Of a DNA stretch of 64,000 nucleotides, positions 1 through 8,896 are shown piece after piece. The notes beneath the pieces were generated by a model. That model did not search any database and was not told where the DNA came from. It worked only from the letters and a program-made list of their open reading frames with translations. The translations under genes were made by a program, and so were the position numbers. The stretch covers positions 3,212,501-3,276,500 of the forward strand of contig NZ_OY780935.1 of the NCBI RefSeq assembly GCF_963675965.1. The letters run 5' to 3'. Every line of letters begins with the position of its first letter. Positions within the stretch are counted from its first letter, which is position 1. Source of the stretch: an uncultured Celeribacter sp. (lineage in GTDB: Bacteria; Pseudomonadota; Alphaproteobacteria; Rhodobacterales; Rhodobacteraceae).

Positions 1-1
1 C

Positions 2-1852
2 AAGTTTGCCCATCCCGCCCTTGAGCCCAGGCCATACCTTGCCCCGGTCACGACCGGGGCAAGGGCCCTGCGCTATCGGCTGCTGGCGATGCTCTGGCTG
101 CTGGCGGCGGCCTTTTTCTGGGGGTGGTGGCTGCAACCAGCGCATATGCTGGGGCTGCGTTCCGCGGTTGTGACGCTGGCTATGCTCTGGATCTGGGGGA
201 TGCAGTTGTATTTCGTAGTCGTGTTCCTGAGCGCGCGCCGCTCCGTTGCGCCCACCCCCGAGCCGGGCACGTGGCGGGTGGCGATGATCACCACAAAGAC
301 ACCCTCAGAGCCATTCTCGGTGGTGCGAAAAACACTTGTTGCGATGCTGGCGCAATCCTATCCGCATGACACATGGCTGGCCGATGAGGCGCCAGATGAA
401 GAGACCTTGCACTGGTGCGCCGTCCATGGGGTGCGCGTGTCTTCCCGCGAAGGGATCGCCGCCTATCATCGTGCCGAATGGCCGCGCCGCACCCGCTGCA
501 AAGAGGGCAATTTGGCGTATTTCTATGACCATTGGGGCTATCGCGACTACGATATTGTCAGTCAGCTCGATTCAGATCATGTGCCGCACCCGGGGTATCT
601 GCGGGAAATCCTGCGCCCCTTTGCCGATCCGAAGGTGGGCTATGTGTCCGCGCCGTCGATCTGCGCGGCCAATGCCGCGCAAAGCTGGGCGGCGCGCACG
701 CGGCTTTTTGCCGAGGCGGCATTTCACGGTGTGTTTCAGGCGGGTTACAGCGCGGTGCTGACGCCGATGTGCATCGGGTCGCATTATGCGGTGCGGACCA
801 AGGCGCTGTTCGAGGCGGGTGGTCTGGGGCCGGAACTGGCTGAGGACCATTCCACCACGATGCTGCTGGCGGCGGCGGGCTGGCGCGGGGTGCATGCCAT
901 GGACGCCATCGCGGTGGGCGATGGGCCGGCGAGCTTGCCCGATCTGGTGACACAGGAATTCCAATGGTCCCGGTCGCTGATGTCGCTGCTGCTACGCTAC
1001 ACGCCAAGATACCTGCGCCAATTGCCGATGCGGTTACGGCTGCTCTTTATCTTGTGTCAGAGCTGGTATGCGATGTTCGCCCTCACCATGGGGATGATGT
1101 ATCTGCTGCCGATCCTGGCGCTGAGTTTCGACATCCGGTTCGCCGATGTGACCTATCCGGCGTTTCTGGGGCATGCGCTGCCGTCGCTCGCCCTCATGGT
1201 GCTTTTTGCCTATCAGATGAAGAGGGACGGTTTTTTCCGCCCCTTCGATGCCAAGGTGATCGCCTGGGAAAAAGCGTTCTTTGTCCTGCTGCAATGGCCC
1301 TGGGTCACATGGGGATGCCTGATGGCGATCCGGGACCGGCTGAGCGGTCGTTTTGTTGATTTTCGCATCACGCCCAAGGGCGAGGCGGCCAGCGCGCGTC
1401 TGCCGGGCAAGATCATGGCGGTTTACGTGGCTTTGGCGCTGGGCGCGCTCGCCCCGGTGGTTTTGGTCGGCAATGTCACGCAGGCGCGGGGGTTCTATCT
1501 GCTCTCGTTGCTCAATGCCGTGCTCTATGGCGCGCTGTTGGTCGTGATCCTGACCCGCCATCTCGTCGAGAACCGCCAACGTGGGGCCTTTGCGCAGATG
1601 CGGCGGGTGTTGCCTGGCTATGCGACCCTGACGGCGGCGCTTGTGGCGCTGGGCGTCTGGAGTGTCGTGCTCAGAGGGCCGGAAAGCCTTCAGGCGCTCG
1701 CCTTCGGGCTGGAGCCTTTCCAGGTTGGAGAAGTTGAATATGTGGTGTCCGGCGCCGGGATGGGGCGTGCTGGAGACGTACACATCCGGTTCGCGCCGCA
1801 ATGGCGCGGCTTGGGCAAAGGCGGACACAGTGAGGAAGGGAGAGAACAATGA
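2..1852 (+). CDS. membrane glycosyltransferase family 2 (cellulose-synthase-like), 5' end outside window
   Basis: Processive-type polysaccharide synthase of the inner membrane. The frame is open to the window edge, so the true start is probably upstream; the first internal ATG is at 89. Counting from that ATG, two N-terminal membrane segments precede a GT-A domain with the metal-binding DSDH motif (about residue 160), an EDH motif that would hold the general base (about 285) and FQWSRS in the place of the QxxRW product-binding motif (about 325). At least five membrane segments follow. The stop overlaps the start of the next gene (ATGA), so the two are translationally coupled. The linear polymer made cannot be deduced; the glycosidase partner recalls BcsA-BcsZ pairs. 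Confidence 0.85.
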   Translation, partial: KFAHPALEPRPYLAPVTTGARALRYRLLAMLWLLAAAFFWGWWLQPAHMLGLRSAVVTLAMLWIWGMQLYFVVVFLSARRSVAPTPEPGTWRVAMITTKTPSEPFSVVRKTLVAMLAQSYPHDTWLADEAPDEETLHWCAVHGVRVSSREGIAAYHRAEWPRRTRCKEGNLAYFYDHWGYRDYDIVSQLDSDHVPHPGYLREILRPFADPKVGYVSAPSICAANAAQSWAARTRLFAEAAFHGVFQAGYSAVLTPMCIGSHYAVRTKALFEAGGLGPELAEDHSTTMLLAAAGWRGVHAMDAIAVGDGPASLPDLVTQEFQWSRSLMSLLLRYTPRYLRQLPMRLRLLFILCQSWYAMFALTMGMMYLLPILALSFDIRFADVTYPAFLGHALPSLALMVLFAYQMKRDGFFRPFDAKVIAWEKAFFVLLQWPWVTWGCLMAIRDRLSGRFVDFRITPKGEAASARLPGKIMAVYVALALGALAPVVLVGNVTQARGFYLLSLLNAVLYGALLVVILTRHLVENRQRGAFAQMRRVLPGYATLTAALVALGVWSVVLRGPESLQALAFGLEPFQVGEVEYVVSGAGMGRAGDVHIRFAPQWRGLGKGGHSEEGREQ

Positions 1853-2769
1853 CACGGAATTGGACACAGTATCTGACAGCTCTGCGCACCGCTGGTGTGG
1901 GGCTTGGCCTCAGCGTGGCGATGGGGGTGGCCTTGGGGACCGGAGGCGCCTCTGCGGCCCCGCCGGGAAGCCTGCCTTTCGGTGTCTATGATCCTGACGG
2001 CGATTTCGCCGCGGACGGGCAGGTGGTGATCGAACATCTGTTCCTGCCCTGGGAGGACGTCTATCTGCCCTCGCTCAACGATGCCGACGACTATGCCCGG
2101 GAACGTGGTCGCGCGCTTTTGGTGACTTTGGAACCCTGGACATGGTCGCGCAGCGAACGCAACACGGTCACCTATCTGCGCAACGGCATCGAACAGGGGC
2201 GCTACGACGCCAATATGATCGCGATCTGCGATGTGCTGGGGCGACTGGAAAGCCCGGTCACGCTGCGGTTCATGCATGAAATGGATGATGCCTCCGGACA
2301 GTTCATCTGGGCGGGGTGGCAACCCGATGTCTATATTCGCTCTTACCGCAAGATGATCGATCTGTGCCGCAGCCGCGCACCCAACATCAGTGTGATGTGG
2401 TCGCCTTTGGGCGAAGAGACGATGAGCCAGTATTACCCGGGAGATGAGTATGCGGATCTGGTGGGGCTGTCGGTCTTTGGCCTGCAGGCATGGGACCGCG
2501 CAAAATACGGTCAGGACCGCGACTTCGACGATGTGTTCGGACCGCGCTATGAACGGGCGGCTGTCTTTGACAAGCCGGTCGTCGTGGCGGAACTGGGCTA
2601 TGTCGGGACGCAGGACTATGTCGACGCCTGGGATGCGCAGGTGCGTCAGGAAAACGATGCATACCCGAACCTCGTGGGCGTGCTCTATTTCAATCAGACG
2701 GAGGTCTACCCCTGGCCCGAAGGCTTCGGAATGCCGGACTGGCGGGTGAAGAACCAGGTGCTGAAATAG
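1849..2769 (+). CDS. secreted glycoside hydrolase, GH26-like (beta-mannanase-type fold)
   Basis: Protein of 306 residues with a signal peptide ending near residue 36 (ASAAPPG). A TIM-barrel hydrolase with the clan GH-A pattern: RFMHEMDD at about 142-149 would supply the acid/base Glu, and VVVAELGY at about 245-252 the nucleophile Glu. The aromatic WSRSERNT and MWSPLG stretches are typical of GH26-type clefts. It overlaps the synthase gene by four bases. By analogy with BcsZ, AlgL and similar enzymes it probably trims or edits the nascent polymer in the periplasm rather than feeding on external mannan. Substrate is not determinable from sequence alone. Confidence 0.8.
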   Translation: MTRNWTQYLTALRTAGVGLGLSVAMGVALGTGGASAAPPGSLPFGVYDPDGDFAADGQVVIEHLFLPWEDVYLPSLNDADDYARERGRALLVTLEPWTWSRSERNTVTYLRNGIEQGRYDANMIAICDVLGRLESPVTLRFMHEMDDASGQFIWAGWQPDVYIRSYRKMIDLCRSRAPNISVMWSPLGEETMSQYYPGDEYADLVGLSVFGLQAWDRAKYGQDRDFDDVFGPRYERAAVFDKPVVVAELGYVGTQDYVDAWDAQVRQENDAYPNLVGVLYFNQTEVYPWPEGFGMPDWRVKNQVLK

Positions 2770-2850
2770 GCGGCATCGCTGCTTAAAATGCAATGTGGGC
2801 GGTTTTCCGCCTCTGATGGATGCTGCTTGAGGAGTGCTTCTACAGATTTG

Positions 2851-2885
2851 AAAACGCGCGGGAAACGGTCCCGTGCGTTTTTTAT
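2851..2885 (+). terminator. rho-independent terminator of the synthase/glycosidase operon
   Basis: Inverted repeat ACGCGCGGGA / TCCCGTGCGT (10 bp, one G-U pair) around a 5-base loop, followed by a run of T. It lies about 80 bases after the glycosidase stop. Confidence 0.8.
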
Positions 2886-3030
2886 TGGCTCCAGCCCAAC
2901 TCTTGCCATGATTTCGCCCCGGCCGCGTTTCAATTGACCTTTAGCCTTAAGTTTATCAAGTGATGATGAACATCCCGGTCAGGGCGTGCGCAGGACGGCG
3001 TCACTGACGTAAATTCGAGGCTGAGCAGCT

Positions 3031-3306
3031 ATGAAATCGATCCTTCCCTTTGCGGCCTTTTGTGGCCTCTCCCTTTTGGTCGCGCAGGCCGTTGTGGCCG
3101 ATACGTCCAAGACAACGCAGCCGTCCCCTTCAGGCGTGGTGAAAACCAGCGCGGGGCAGGGCGTGGCCTATTTCGACTGGATGCAAAAGGGCACCCCGGC
3201 AGGGATGCGTGTTCTGGCGTCTGACACGACCCGGGCGCCGGGCAACGGCAACTGGGTCTGCTCGCCTGCGGGTTTCGGCAAGAAATCGACCTGCCGCCGT
3301 CGTTAA
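3031..3306 (+). CDS. small secreted protein, unknown function
   Basis: Protein of 91 residues. The first 23 residues form a clear signal peptide (MKSILPF...AQAVVAD). The mature part is about 68 residues, ends in a very basic KKSTCRRR tail and has two cysteines near the C terminus that could form a disulfide. The NWVCSPAGFGKKS ending is one I associate with small secreted Rhodobacteraceae proteins, but no function is known to me. It stands alone on its strand between the terminator upstream and convergent genes downstream. Confidence 0.6.
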   Translation: MKSILPFAAFCGLSLLVAQAVVADTSKTTQPSPSGVVKTSAGQGVAYFDWMQKGTPAGMRVLASDTTRAPGNGNWVCSPAGFGKKSTCRRR

Positions 3307-3339
3307 GCGCGCAGGCCTAACCGCGGAACGACCGCGTCC

Positions 3340-3561
3340 TCATTTCGAAACATGTTTGGTCGGAGACGGCGCTCTGTCCTGAGTACCGTGAGCTTTGCGG
3401 CGCGTGAAAAGGTAGACGGCCAGCGCAGCAATCAGCCAGCCCAGCGTTCCCCCAAGAGGGTAGCCCAGCCAGGCCCAATGCCAAGGCACTTGCAGACCGC
3501 GCAGGGCGACCACCCCCAGAATTCCGGCAAGAATGGCAATCAAGAGCTGGCTGACCAGCAT
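3340..3561 (-). CDS. small two-helix membrane protein
   Basis: Protein of 73 residues. The start at 3561 was chosen because AAAGG sits 6-10 bases upstream and because the protein then begins directly with a membrane helix (MLVSQLLIAILAG). A second helix covers about residues 34-53, followed by a basic RRK cytoplasmic tail. The frame is open for 37 more codons upstream, but that extension runs into the preceding regulator gene and looks non-coding. It probably shares a transcript with the LuxR gene 40 bases upstream. No function recognised. Confidence 0.5.
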   Translation of the reverse strand: MLVSQLLIAILAGILGVVALRGLQVPWHWAWLGYPLGGTLGWLIAALAVYLFTRRKAHGTQDRAPSPTKHVSK

Positions 3562-3601
3562 GGCGGACCTTTCGTTTTGCCTGTCGGCGCGCTCATGTGG
3601 G

Positions 3602-4381
3602 TTACGCGCTGCTTGCGCGCCCGTCCTGAGCTTGCAGATATTGCATAGCGGCTTCGGTTCGATTGCGCACATTCAATTTTGAAATCACATTATGGATATG
3701 CAGTTTAACGGTGTGTTCCGATAAATCCAGTTGTGCTGCAATCTGTTTGTTTTGTAAGCCTCCGGCGACCAGTTCGATCACTTCGGTTTCACGTCGTGTC
3801 AGATGCGGCATGAGGGCCCCCGAAGGTGTCGGCGCGGTCATATCGTGGTGAGGCTGCGTTTCGGTCTGTTCCAGAATGTCCAGAAACAATTCCGCCGGGT
3901 AGTAGAACCCGCGGTTCAGGAACAGGCGCAGGATGTCGAGCCAGACATCCATGGTGCGGGACATCGGCAGAACCCCGCAGAACCCGTCGACAGCGCGATA
4001 GGCGTAGAGCAGGTTGGCCGCCGTCCGACGGTCCAGCGTGGTGCAGCGCTGGTTATTGCAGGCCATGGCCACCTGTGGGCGCGGTTGGTCGGTGCGGGAC
4101 AAATCCTGTTGTGCACGGCGCAGCGCCCGGGTCACATTTCCCGTCATTGAGATCAGCCGGTTTTCAATCACGACCAGCCAGATGCGCGCGCCTTCAGGGG
4201 GGTCATAGTTTTCCAGCGCGTCCAGATGGCGCAGGCGAATGGGTGACAGAAAGGGAATTTCTGCTTGCACAGTGCGCAGGAAGGCATCCGAAAACGCCTG
4301 TTGGGATCCCACGAACACGACGATACCCCTAGCCTGCGGGCGAGTTTCCGCAAGCGCTGGCACATTGGATGTATGTGACAC
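3602..4381 (-). CDS. LuxR-family transcriptional regulator (CsgD-like architecture)
   Basis: About 259 residues from a GTG at 4381, chosen because a near-perfect Shine-Dalgarno (AGGAGGAACGT) precedes it; the open frame extends to 4543. The C-terminal 65 residues are a canonical LuxR/NarL helix-turn-helix (LTRRETEVIELVAGG, then NKQIAAQLDLSEHTVKLH). The N-terminal part looks like a degenerate receiver, as in CsgD, since no phosphoacceptor Asp is obvious. CsgD-type regulators control matrix polysaccharide, and the synthase/glycosidase operon 0.8 kb away is an obvious candidate target, although that link is inference. Confidence 0.75.
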   Translation of the reverse strand: MSHTSNVPALAETRPQARGIVVFVGSQQAFSDAFLRTVQAEIPFLSPIRLRHLDALENYDPPEGARIWLVVIENRLISMTGNVTRALRRAQQDLSRTDQPRPQVAMACNNQRCTTLDRRTAANLLYAYRAVDGFCGVLPMSRTMDVWLDILRLFLNRGFYYPAELFLDILEQTETQPHHDMTAPTPSGALMPHLTRRETEVIELVAGGLQNKQIAAQLDLSEHTVKLHIHNVISKLNVRNRTEAAMQYLQAQDGRASSA

Positions 4382-5267
4382 ACGTTCCTCCTCCAAGTCG
4401 TCCGACAGGCCGAGCAGCGATGACCTGCCAGCCGGGCCGAGTGTCCTGAGGAGCCTTGCGGCCTGCCTCGCACGATTGAGTGGTCCCAAATCCGCAAAAT
4501 CGATCAGACAAATCTTTTCCAGAGACGTCGGGCTAAAACACAAACAGCGGCCCGACGCTCGTCCTGGATGACGTAGCGTAACACAGTTTTGACATATTTC
4601 TCAGGGGGATTGGAAAAAATGTTGCAAAATGGTGAGTTGGCGGTTTTTCCGTTGTGGCAGATTGCCTTGAAACTGTCGCATTTCGGAGGGCTCAGAGGGA
4701 CGTCCGAAAGAAAAGGTATTTCCATGATATATCTAATGACAGAATTTGCTCTAAGCTTTCTTAAGGCTTTATTAATCATTTGATTTAGGTCCTCCTGATC
4801 GAATGGGGAGCTGTCGTGGGCCGCGATTGTGCGGCATCCTGATCGCAGGTGCATCTGCGGGTTTGACACTGTGTGCGAGTGGCCACAGAGCGAGATACCC
4901 CATGGAGGCGCGACCTTGGGGCACACGGTTTTTCTGTGGGGAGAAAAGGGGAACGACCGCTGTCTCAAACCAGCTGTGCCCCTTGTGACTGTCTTAGGGA
5001 ACGAATCAGGCGGGCGGAGTCCCCCCCTCGCATCGGTCCGTGTCGGCAATACCCCCATGGCCGGTAGGGACATGCGCAGGTGCGGCACTGGACAGTGCTG
5101 CCTCCAAAGACCTGTCCTCCAGTGCTGCAGGCCTCCGCTGATTGCAGCGGGGGCCACTTTGGCTGCGGAGATGGGCTTTGCCATGCGCGACACAGGTCAA
5201 GCGATAGCAAAGGGGCTGCCGTAATTGGGCGTTTGGGTCAGAGATTTTAGGGGGAGTATCGCGCCAA
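4382..5267. other. gene-free interval of about 0.89 kb with two adjacent hairpins
   Basis: No convincing ORF: the longest frame (minus strand, roughly 4504-5193) has Cys/His/Pro-rich shadow composition. The left part should hold the LuxR promoter and an AT-rich leader around 4590-4780. Near the right end two hairpins follow each other: arms GCACTGGACAG (5085-5095) and CTGTCCTCCAGTGC (5112-5125), then GGCCTCCGCTG/CAGCGGGGGCC (5130-5155). No T-run follows. A structured small RNA is possible but not identified. Confidence 0.4.
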
Positions 5268-5342
5268 TGGCAGCCCGTAGGGGAATCGAACCCCTCTTTC
5301 CAGGTTGAAAACCTGGCGTCCTAACCGATAGACGAACGGGCC
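5268..5342 (-). tRNA. tRNA-Glu (anticodon TTC), copy 1
   Basis: 75 nt including encoded CCA. Cloverleaf: acceptor GGCCCGT/ACGGGCT (G1 opposite U72), anticodon stem CCAGG/CCTGG around loop TTTTCAA (anticodon TTC), and T-arm AGGGG-TTCGATT-CCCCT. The sequence is identical to the copy at 29466-29540, which carries the integrated element. Confidence 0.97.
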
Positions 5343-5446
5343 GCGCTTGGCGTGAGCGGGTGTTTAGACGCGGTGTTCGGGGAGCGCAAGAGGGATTTTG
5401 AGGGAAATTTCATTTTTCCGTCCTACGGCGCGCGCCCCCCCGCGTT

Positions 5447-5971
5447 TTACCATTCATAAAGCTCAATTTCCGCGTTCTGCATGCGGTAACCCACAGTGGC
5501 CAGACCGGTGTCGGAGAGCTCGGGGTGCAGCTCTCCGATTGCCCAGATCGCATCCAGGGATTTATCCACGGGCCAGGGTTTGCGCGGGGTTACCAACACC
5601 ATCTGGTTCGCGGGGGGCGGGGGCACATGAATGCAGGCGCCGGCATAGGGGGCCAGAATGAATTGGGACACGGCATCGCCATCCAGCTCCAATGGCACGA
5701 TATAGCCGGGCAGGCGAATGGTTTGTTCCGTCACCCCGGGATTGAGACGCGTGGCATTCTTGTCAAATACCGGGCGCCAGACGTCGGTTTCCTCGTCCAT
5801 ATAGCCTTCGCCGATGACCTCGGCATAGGGTACGCCGGGGGGGATCAGGTCCTCCCAGCCGATTTCGCGCGCGCTTGCGCTGGCCAGACGCGGCAGGCCC
5901 AGAAGGACGGCAGATCCGGCAGCGCAGGTCGACAAAAACCGGCGGCGGGACAGGTGGTGGGGCAGTGTCAT
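5447..5971 (-). CDS. DUF3299 periplasmic protein of the zinc-uptake operon
   Basis: Protein of 174 residues with a twin-arginine signal (SRRRFLSTCAAGSAVLLG) indicating export in folded form. The remainder matches my picture of DUF3299: RLPGYIVPLE near the middle and ACIHVPPPPANQMV further on, with a Cys-x-His pair that may bind metal. It is the last gene of the operon, 10 bases after the permease. In Pseudomonas and Vibrio the same set (DUF2796, ABC ATPase, permease, DUF3299) is zinc-regulated and contributes to zinc acquisition (Zrg-type). The biochemical role is not established. Confidence 0.78.
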   Translation of the reverse strand: MTLPHHLSRRRFLSTCAAGSAVLLGLPRLASASAREIGWEDLIPPGVPYAEVIGEGYMDEETDVWRPVFDKNATRLNPGVTEQTIRLPGYIVPLELDGDAVSQFILAPYAGACIHVPPPPANQMVLVTPRKPWPVDKSLDAIWAIGELHPELSDTGLATVGYRMQNAEIELYEW

Positions 5972-5981
5972 CGGGGTCTCC

Positions 5982-7232
5982 TCAATTGCGGACCATCATG
6001 CCATCAGAAAGCGACATGCGGTAGGCCCGAATTGCCGGAAGCGCAGCCGCACAGGCGGCGCCGACAATCACCCCGGCCAAAGTGGCAATTTCCATGAGGG
6101 TCGGCGGGGGCAGGGGCAGCCATAGGCCAAAGCGCGCGTCCAGTAGCGGCCGCAGGGCCCACAGCCCGCCATAGGTCAGCGCCAGTCCCAGGATGACGCC
6201 GAACAGTGCCATGACCATCGCCTCAGACATGAGCAACCCCAAAATCACGCGCGGGCGGGCGCCCATGGCGCGCAGAATGGCCATTTCGCGCCGGCGCTCC
6301 GACAGGCCGGACAGGATCATCGCGGTCATGCCCAGAAGAGCGGTGATCACCACCATGACCGAGACCGCGATCAGGGCAAGCTCGGCGATGCCGACAATGC
6401 TCCACAGCTCTTGCAAGGCCACGCCAGGAAGCACCGCCAGCAGCGGCTCCTCGTCATAGGTGTTGATGGCGCGCTGTAGCCCGAAGACCTGCAGTTTCGA
6501 CTGCGTGCCGATCATTGCCGCCGTGATCCCGGTCGGGGTCAGGTCCATCTGTCGGAGTTGATCGGCGGGTGTTGTCTGGCCGGGGATATGCGCGCCGTTC
6601 TGCCAGTCGACGTGGATGGCCTCAATGGCTTTTAGCGACACAATGACTGTGCGGTCGACCGGTGTGCCGGTCTTTTCCAGAATGCCGGAAATGCGGAACG
6701 GCGTGTCACTATGTTCGGTGAAAGAGGCAAGACCATGGGCGACGACAATCGGATCGCCGACCTTATAGCCCAGCGTTGCGGCGACATCCGCGCCGATCAC
6801 TGTGTCGAAGAGATCGTCCATGCGGGCGCCCTGCGCCAGTTTCAGCATATGGTCGCGCCGATATCTGTAGTGGTCGAAATAGGCGTCCGTGGTGCCCATC
6901 ACCCGAAACTGCCGGTGACTGTCGCCTAGTGAAATCGGCACGATCCAGTCCACTTCGGGCATGGCGGCGATGTCCTGATAGCTGTCCCAGGTGATGTTGT
7001 TGGTGGCATTGCCGATGCGAAACACCGAATAGAGCAGCAATTGCACCGCGCCCGAGCGCGCGCCAACGATCAGGTCGGTGCCTGATATCGTGTCGGTGAA
7101 GCTGGTGCGGGCTCCGGTGCGGATCTTTTCGACGCTCAGAAACAGGCCGACAGAAAGCGCAATGGACAGCACCGTCAGCGCCACAGTCAGACGCCGCGCC
7201 AGTAGCGAGGCAAAGGCGAGACGCAGGATCAT
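5982..7232 (-). CDS. ABC transporter permease, FtsX/MacB (LolE-like) type
   Basis: Protein of 416 residues with four membrane segments in the FtsX layout: one at residues 10-30, then a large periplasmic domain of about 240 residues, then three C-terminal helices (about 280-305, 330-355 and 375-400). Such permeases act as mechanotransmitters or lipoprotein movers rather than as channels. The start overlaps the ATPase stop by four bases (ATGA). In this zinc-type cluster it probably works with the ATPase on the DUF2796 or DUF3299 partners. Confidence 0.85.
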   Translation of the reverse strand: MILRLAFASLLARRLTVALTVLSIALSVGLFLSVEKIRTGARTSFTDTISGTDLIVGARSGAVQLLLYSVFRIGNATNNITWDSYQDIAAMPEVDWIVPISLGDSHRQFRVMGTTDAYFDHYRYRRDHMLKLAQGARMDDLFDTVIGADVAATLGYKVGDPIVVAHGLASFTEHSDTPFRISGILEKTGTPVDRTVIVSLKAIEAIHVDWQNGAHIPGQTTPADQLRQMDLTPTGITAAMIGTQSKLQVFGLQRAINTYDEEPLLAVLPGVALQELWSIVGIAELALIAVSVMVVITALLGMTAMILSGLSERRREMAILRAMGARPRVILGLLMSEAMVMALFGVILGLALTYGGLWALRPLLDARFGLWLPLPPPTLMEIATLAGVIVGAACAAALPAIRAYRMSLSDGMMVRN

Positions 7233-7939
7233 GCGCTTCCCTCCTGTGCTGTAGTCCGGGTGATCTGTGCGACCTGCGACAGAGCCACGGTGCGATCAAA
7301 CAGGGGCCCAAGGCGGGCGTCATGGCTGACCATCAAAAGCGTCGTGCCGGCTGCCGCGCATTGGGCAAAAAGCAAATCGAGAAAGGCCGCCTGCGCATCC
7401 GCGTCGAGCGCCGATGTCGGTTCGTCGGCCACGATCAGCGGCGGGGCGCCGATCAGGGCGCGGGCGGCGGCGACGCGCTGTTGCTGGCCGACCGACAGCT
7501 GGCCCGCGCGGGAGGGCAGGATATCGGGGGACAGACCAAGCCGGTCGCAAAGCGCGCTCGCCGCGGCCAGAGGCTCCGGCGTGCGTTTGCGCCGGGCCGG
7601 GGCAAAGCGCAGAGGCAACAGGATGTTGTCGGCCACGCTGGCGTAGGGCAGTAGGTTGAACTGCTGGAACAACACACCGATGTGGTCTGCACGGAACCGG
7701 TCACGCGCGGCGGCGCGCATGCCGCCCAAATCCTGCCCGTCGATCTCAAGGCGCCCCCGGTCGGGGCGATTGATGCCGCAGATCAGCGACAATAGCGTCG
7801 ATTTGCCAGACCCGCTGCGCCCCAGCAGCAAGACACGTTCCCCCCGCGCAATGACAAAGTCCTGGACGCTCAGGCCAAAGCCGTCGCCGGGCCAGTGAAA
7901 GCTCAGATCGGTCAGGATCAGCGCGGGGGAAGATGTCAT
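7229..7939 (-). CDS. ABC transporter ATP-binding protein (MacB/LolD type)
   Basis: Protein of 236 residues. Walker A LLGRSGSGKST is near residue 40, the Q-loop is in VLFQQFNLLPYASV, the ABC signature is LSVGQQQRVAAARAL near 147 and Walker B with the catalytic Glu is LIVADEPTSALD near 170. The H-loop is in MVSHD. It is the partner of the FtsX-type permease, whose start overlaps its stop, and it follows the DUF2796 gene by a single base. Confidence 0.9.
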   Translation of the reverse strand: MTSSPALILTDLSFHWPGDGFGLSVQDFVIARGERVLLLGRSGSGKSTLLSLICGINRPDRGRLEIDGQDLGGMRAAARDRFRADHIGVLFQQFNLLPYASVADNILLPLRFAPARRKRTPEPLAAASALCDRLGLSPDILPSRAGQLSVGQQQRVAAARALIGAPPLIVADEPTSALDADAQAAFLDLLFAQCAAAGTTLLMVSHDARLGPLFDRTVALSQVAQITRTTAQEGSA

Positions 7940-7940
7940 G

Positions 7941-8561
7941 TCAGAACAGGTCTTTCAGCGAGATTTCCGGGGCCTCTCGGTTCACCTGCGCCGCATGTGC
8001 GCCTGTGTCCGAGACCATACGGATGTCGAGTTTCTGCGCATTGGGAAACAGGTCGAAATAGGCCGGGGTCAGGACTGGCGCGGCATCAAGCGTGTCGCAG
8101 GTCAGCTTGTAATGGCCGAAAAATTCGGAATGTTCATGCACTGCATCGGCATGCTCGTCATGATCCTCATGGGCTTCGTGCTCATGCTCATGGTCTTCGT
8201 CGTCCGCATGGTCTTCATGGTCATGCGCATGAAGCGCGTCATGGTCGCCCAGCCCCCAATGGCCATCGTCCATCCGGCAGTTGGCCTTTGCGCTCAGCCC
8301 AAACAGGCTCAGCGGATCGGCCAGTTTTGTTTCGGCCTCGGCCACAGCGGCCTTATCCGCCTCTGAGGTGGGCGCATGCTCGAAGCCCACCAGATCAGCA
8401 CCGGGAACCGTCAGCAGGATCTCAAGTGCTGTGCCCTCAAGTGCGATGTCGAGCTGTCCGGTGCCATGCACATGGGCGGCCAGCTCGCGGTGGTCATGGT
8501 CTTCGGCAAATGCGGCGGTGCCGCAGATCAGGGCGAGAACGGAAGTGGTCAGGAATTTCAT
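7941..8561 (-). CDS. His-rich zinc-binding periplasmic protein, DUF2796 (ZrgA-like)
   Basis: 206 residues from the ATG at 8561, which is preceded by AAGGA; the frame is open much further upstream but only as a shadow. A signal peptide (MKFLTTSVLALICGTAAFA) is followed by the family hallmark HVHGTGQLDIALEG. A central run of about 45 residues is almost entirely His, Asp, Glu and Ala (HAHDHEDHADDEDHEHEHE and on), a typical high-capacity zinc buffer. The C-terminal part (KLTCDTL...YFDLFPNAQKLDIR) is typical of DUF2796. Likely captures periplasmic zinc and is induced on zinc depletion with its neighbours. Confidence 0.9.
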   Translation of the reverse strand: MKFLTTSVLALICGTAAFAEDHDHRELAAHVHGTGQLDIALEGTALEILLTVPGADLVGFEHAPTSEADKAAVAEAETKLADPLSLFGLSAKANCRMDDGHWGLGDHDALHAHDHEDHADDEDHEHEHEAHEDHDEHADAVHEHSEFFGHYKLTCDTLDAAPVLTPAYFDLFPNAQKLDIRMVSDTGAHAAQVNREAPEISLKDLF

Positions 8562-8587
8562 AGGTGTGTCCTTGAATGAGCTGCGTT

Positions 8588-8896
8588 TCATGATGCCTTG
8601 GGCCCTGTGGGGGTCATCCTTGGCGGTTTGGGCAGAAGTTGCAACGGGCGCTCTGCGGCTTCGCGGCATAAAGTCGCCTGTTCCGCGGCCTGAAGACGGG
8701 CCAGCGCAACCTGTTCCGATCCGGTTTCGCGCATGGCGCGTGTCCAGATGCGGGCGACCGAGGCCGCGCTCCAGGGCAGGGCGGCCTGGCTCACCCAATG
8801 GCGCGCGGCGCGGGGCAGGCGGTCGTGATCGGCCATCGGGTTGCGGGCCCGGCGTCGCGCCAGCCGGCTGGTGAGATTGCGGGTTTTGCGGGTCAT
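8588..8896 (-). CDS. DUF6525-like protein, unknown function
   Basis: 102 residues, starting at the ATG that overlaps the GTPase stop (ATGA at 8893-8896). Very basic N terminus (SRLARRRARNPM) and a conserved-looking core with WVSQAALPWS and RIWTRA, which I associate with DUF6525, a family of Rhodobacteraceae. Its place inside the zinc operon, between the GTPase and the zinc-binding protein, is notable because it is not part of the zinc systems known from gammaproteobacteria. No membrane helix or signal peptide, so probably cytoplasmic. Confidence 0.6.
   Translation of the reverse strand: MTRKTRNLTSRLARRRARNPMADHDRLPRAARHWVSQAALPWSAASVARIWTRAMRETGSEQVALARLQAAEQATLCREAAERPLQLLPKPPRMTPTGPKAS

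Noticed and set aside
1690..2793. 367-codon open frame opposite the GH26-like gene
   Set aside because: Shadow frame; composition rich in His, Arg and Pro with no family features.
4504..5193. 229-codon open frame on the minus strand before tRNA-Glu
   Set aside because: Low-complexity mix of Pro, Arg, Cys and His, no ribosome site, overlaps the LuxR leader and AT-rich promoter-like sequence.
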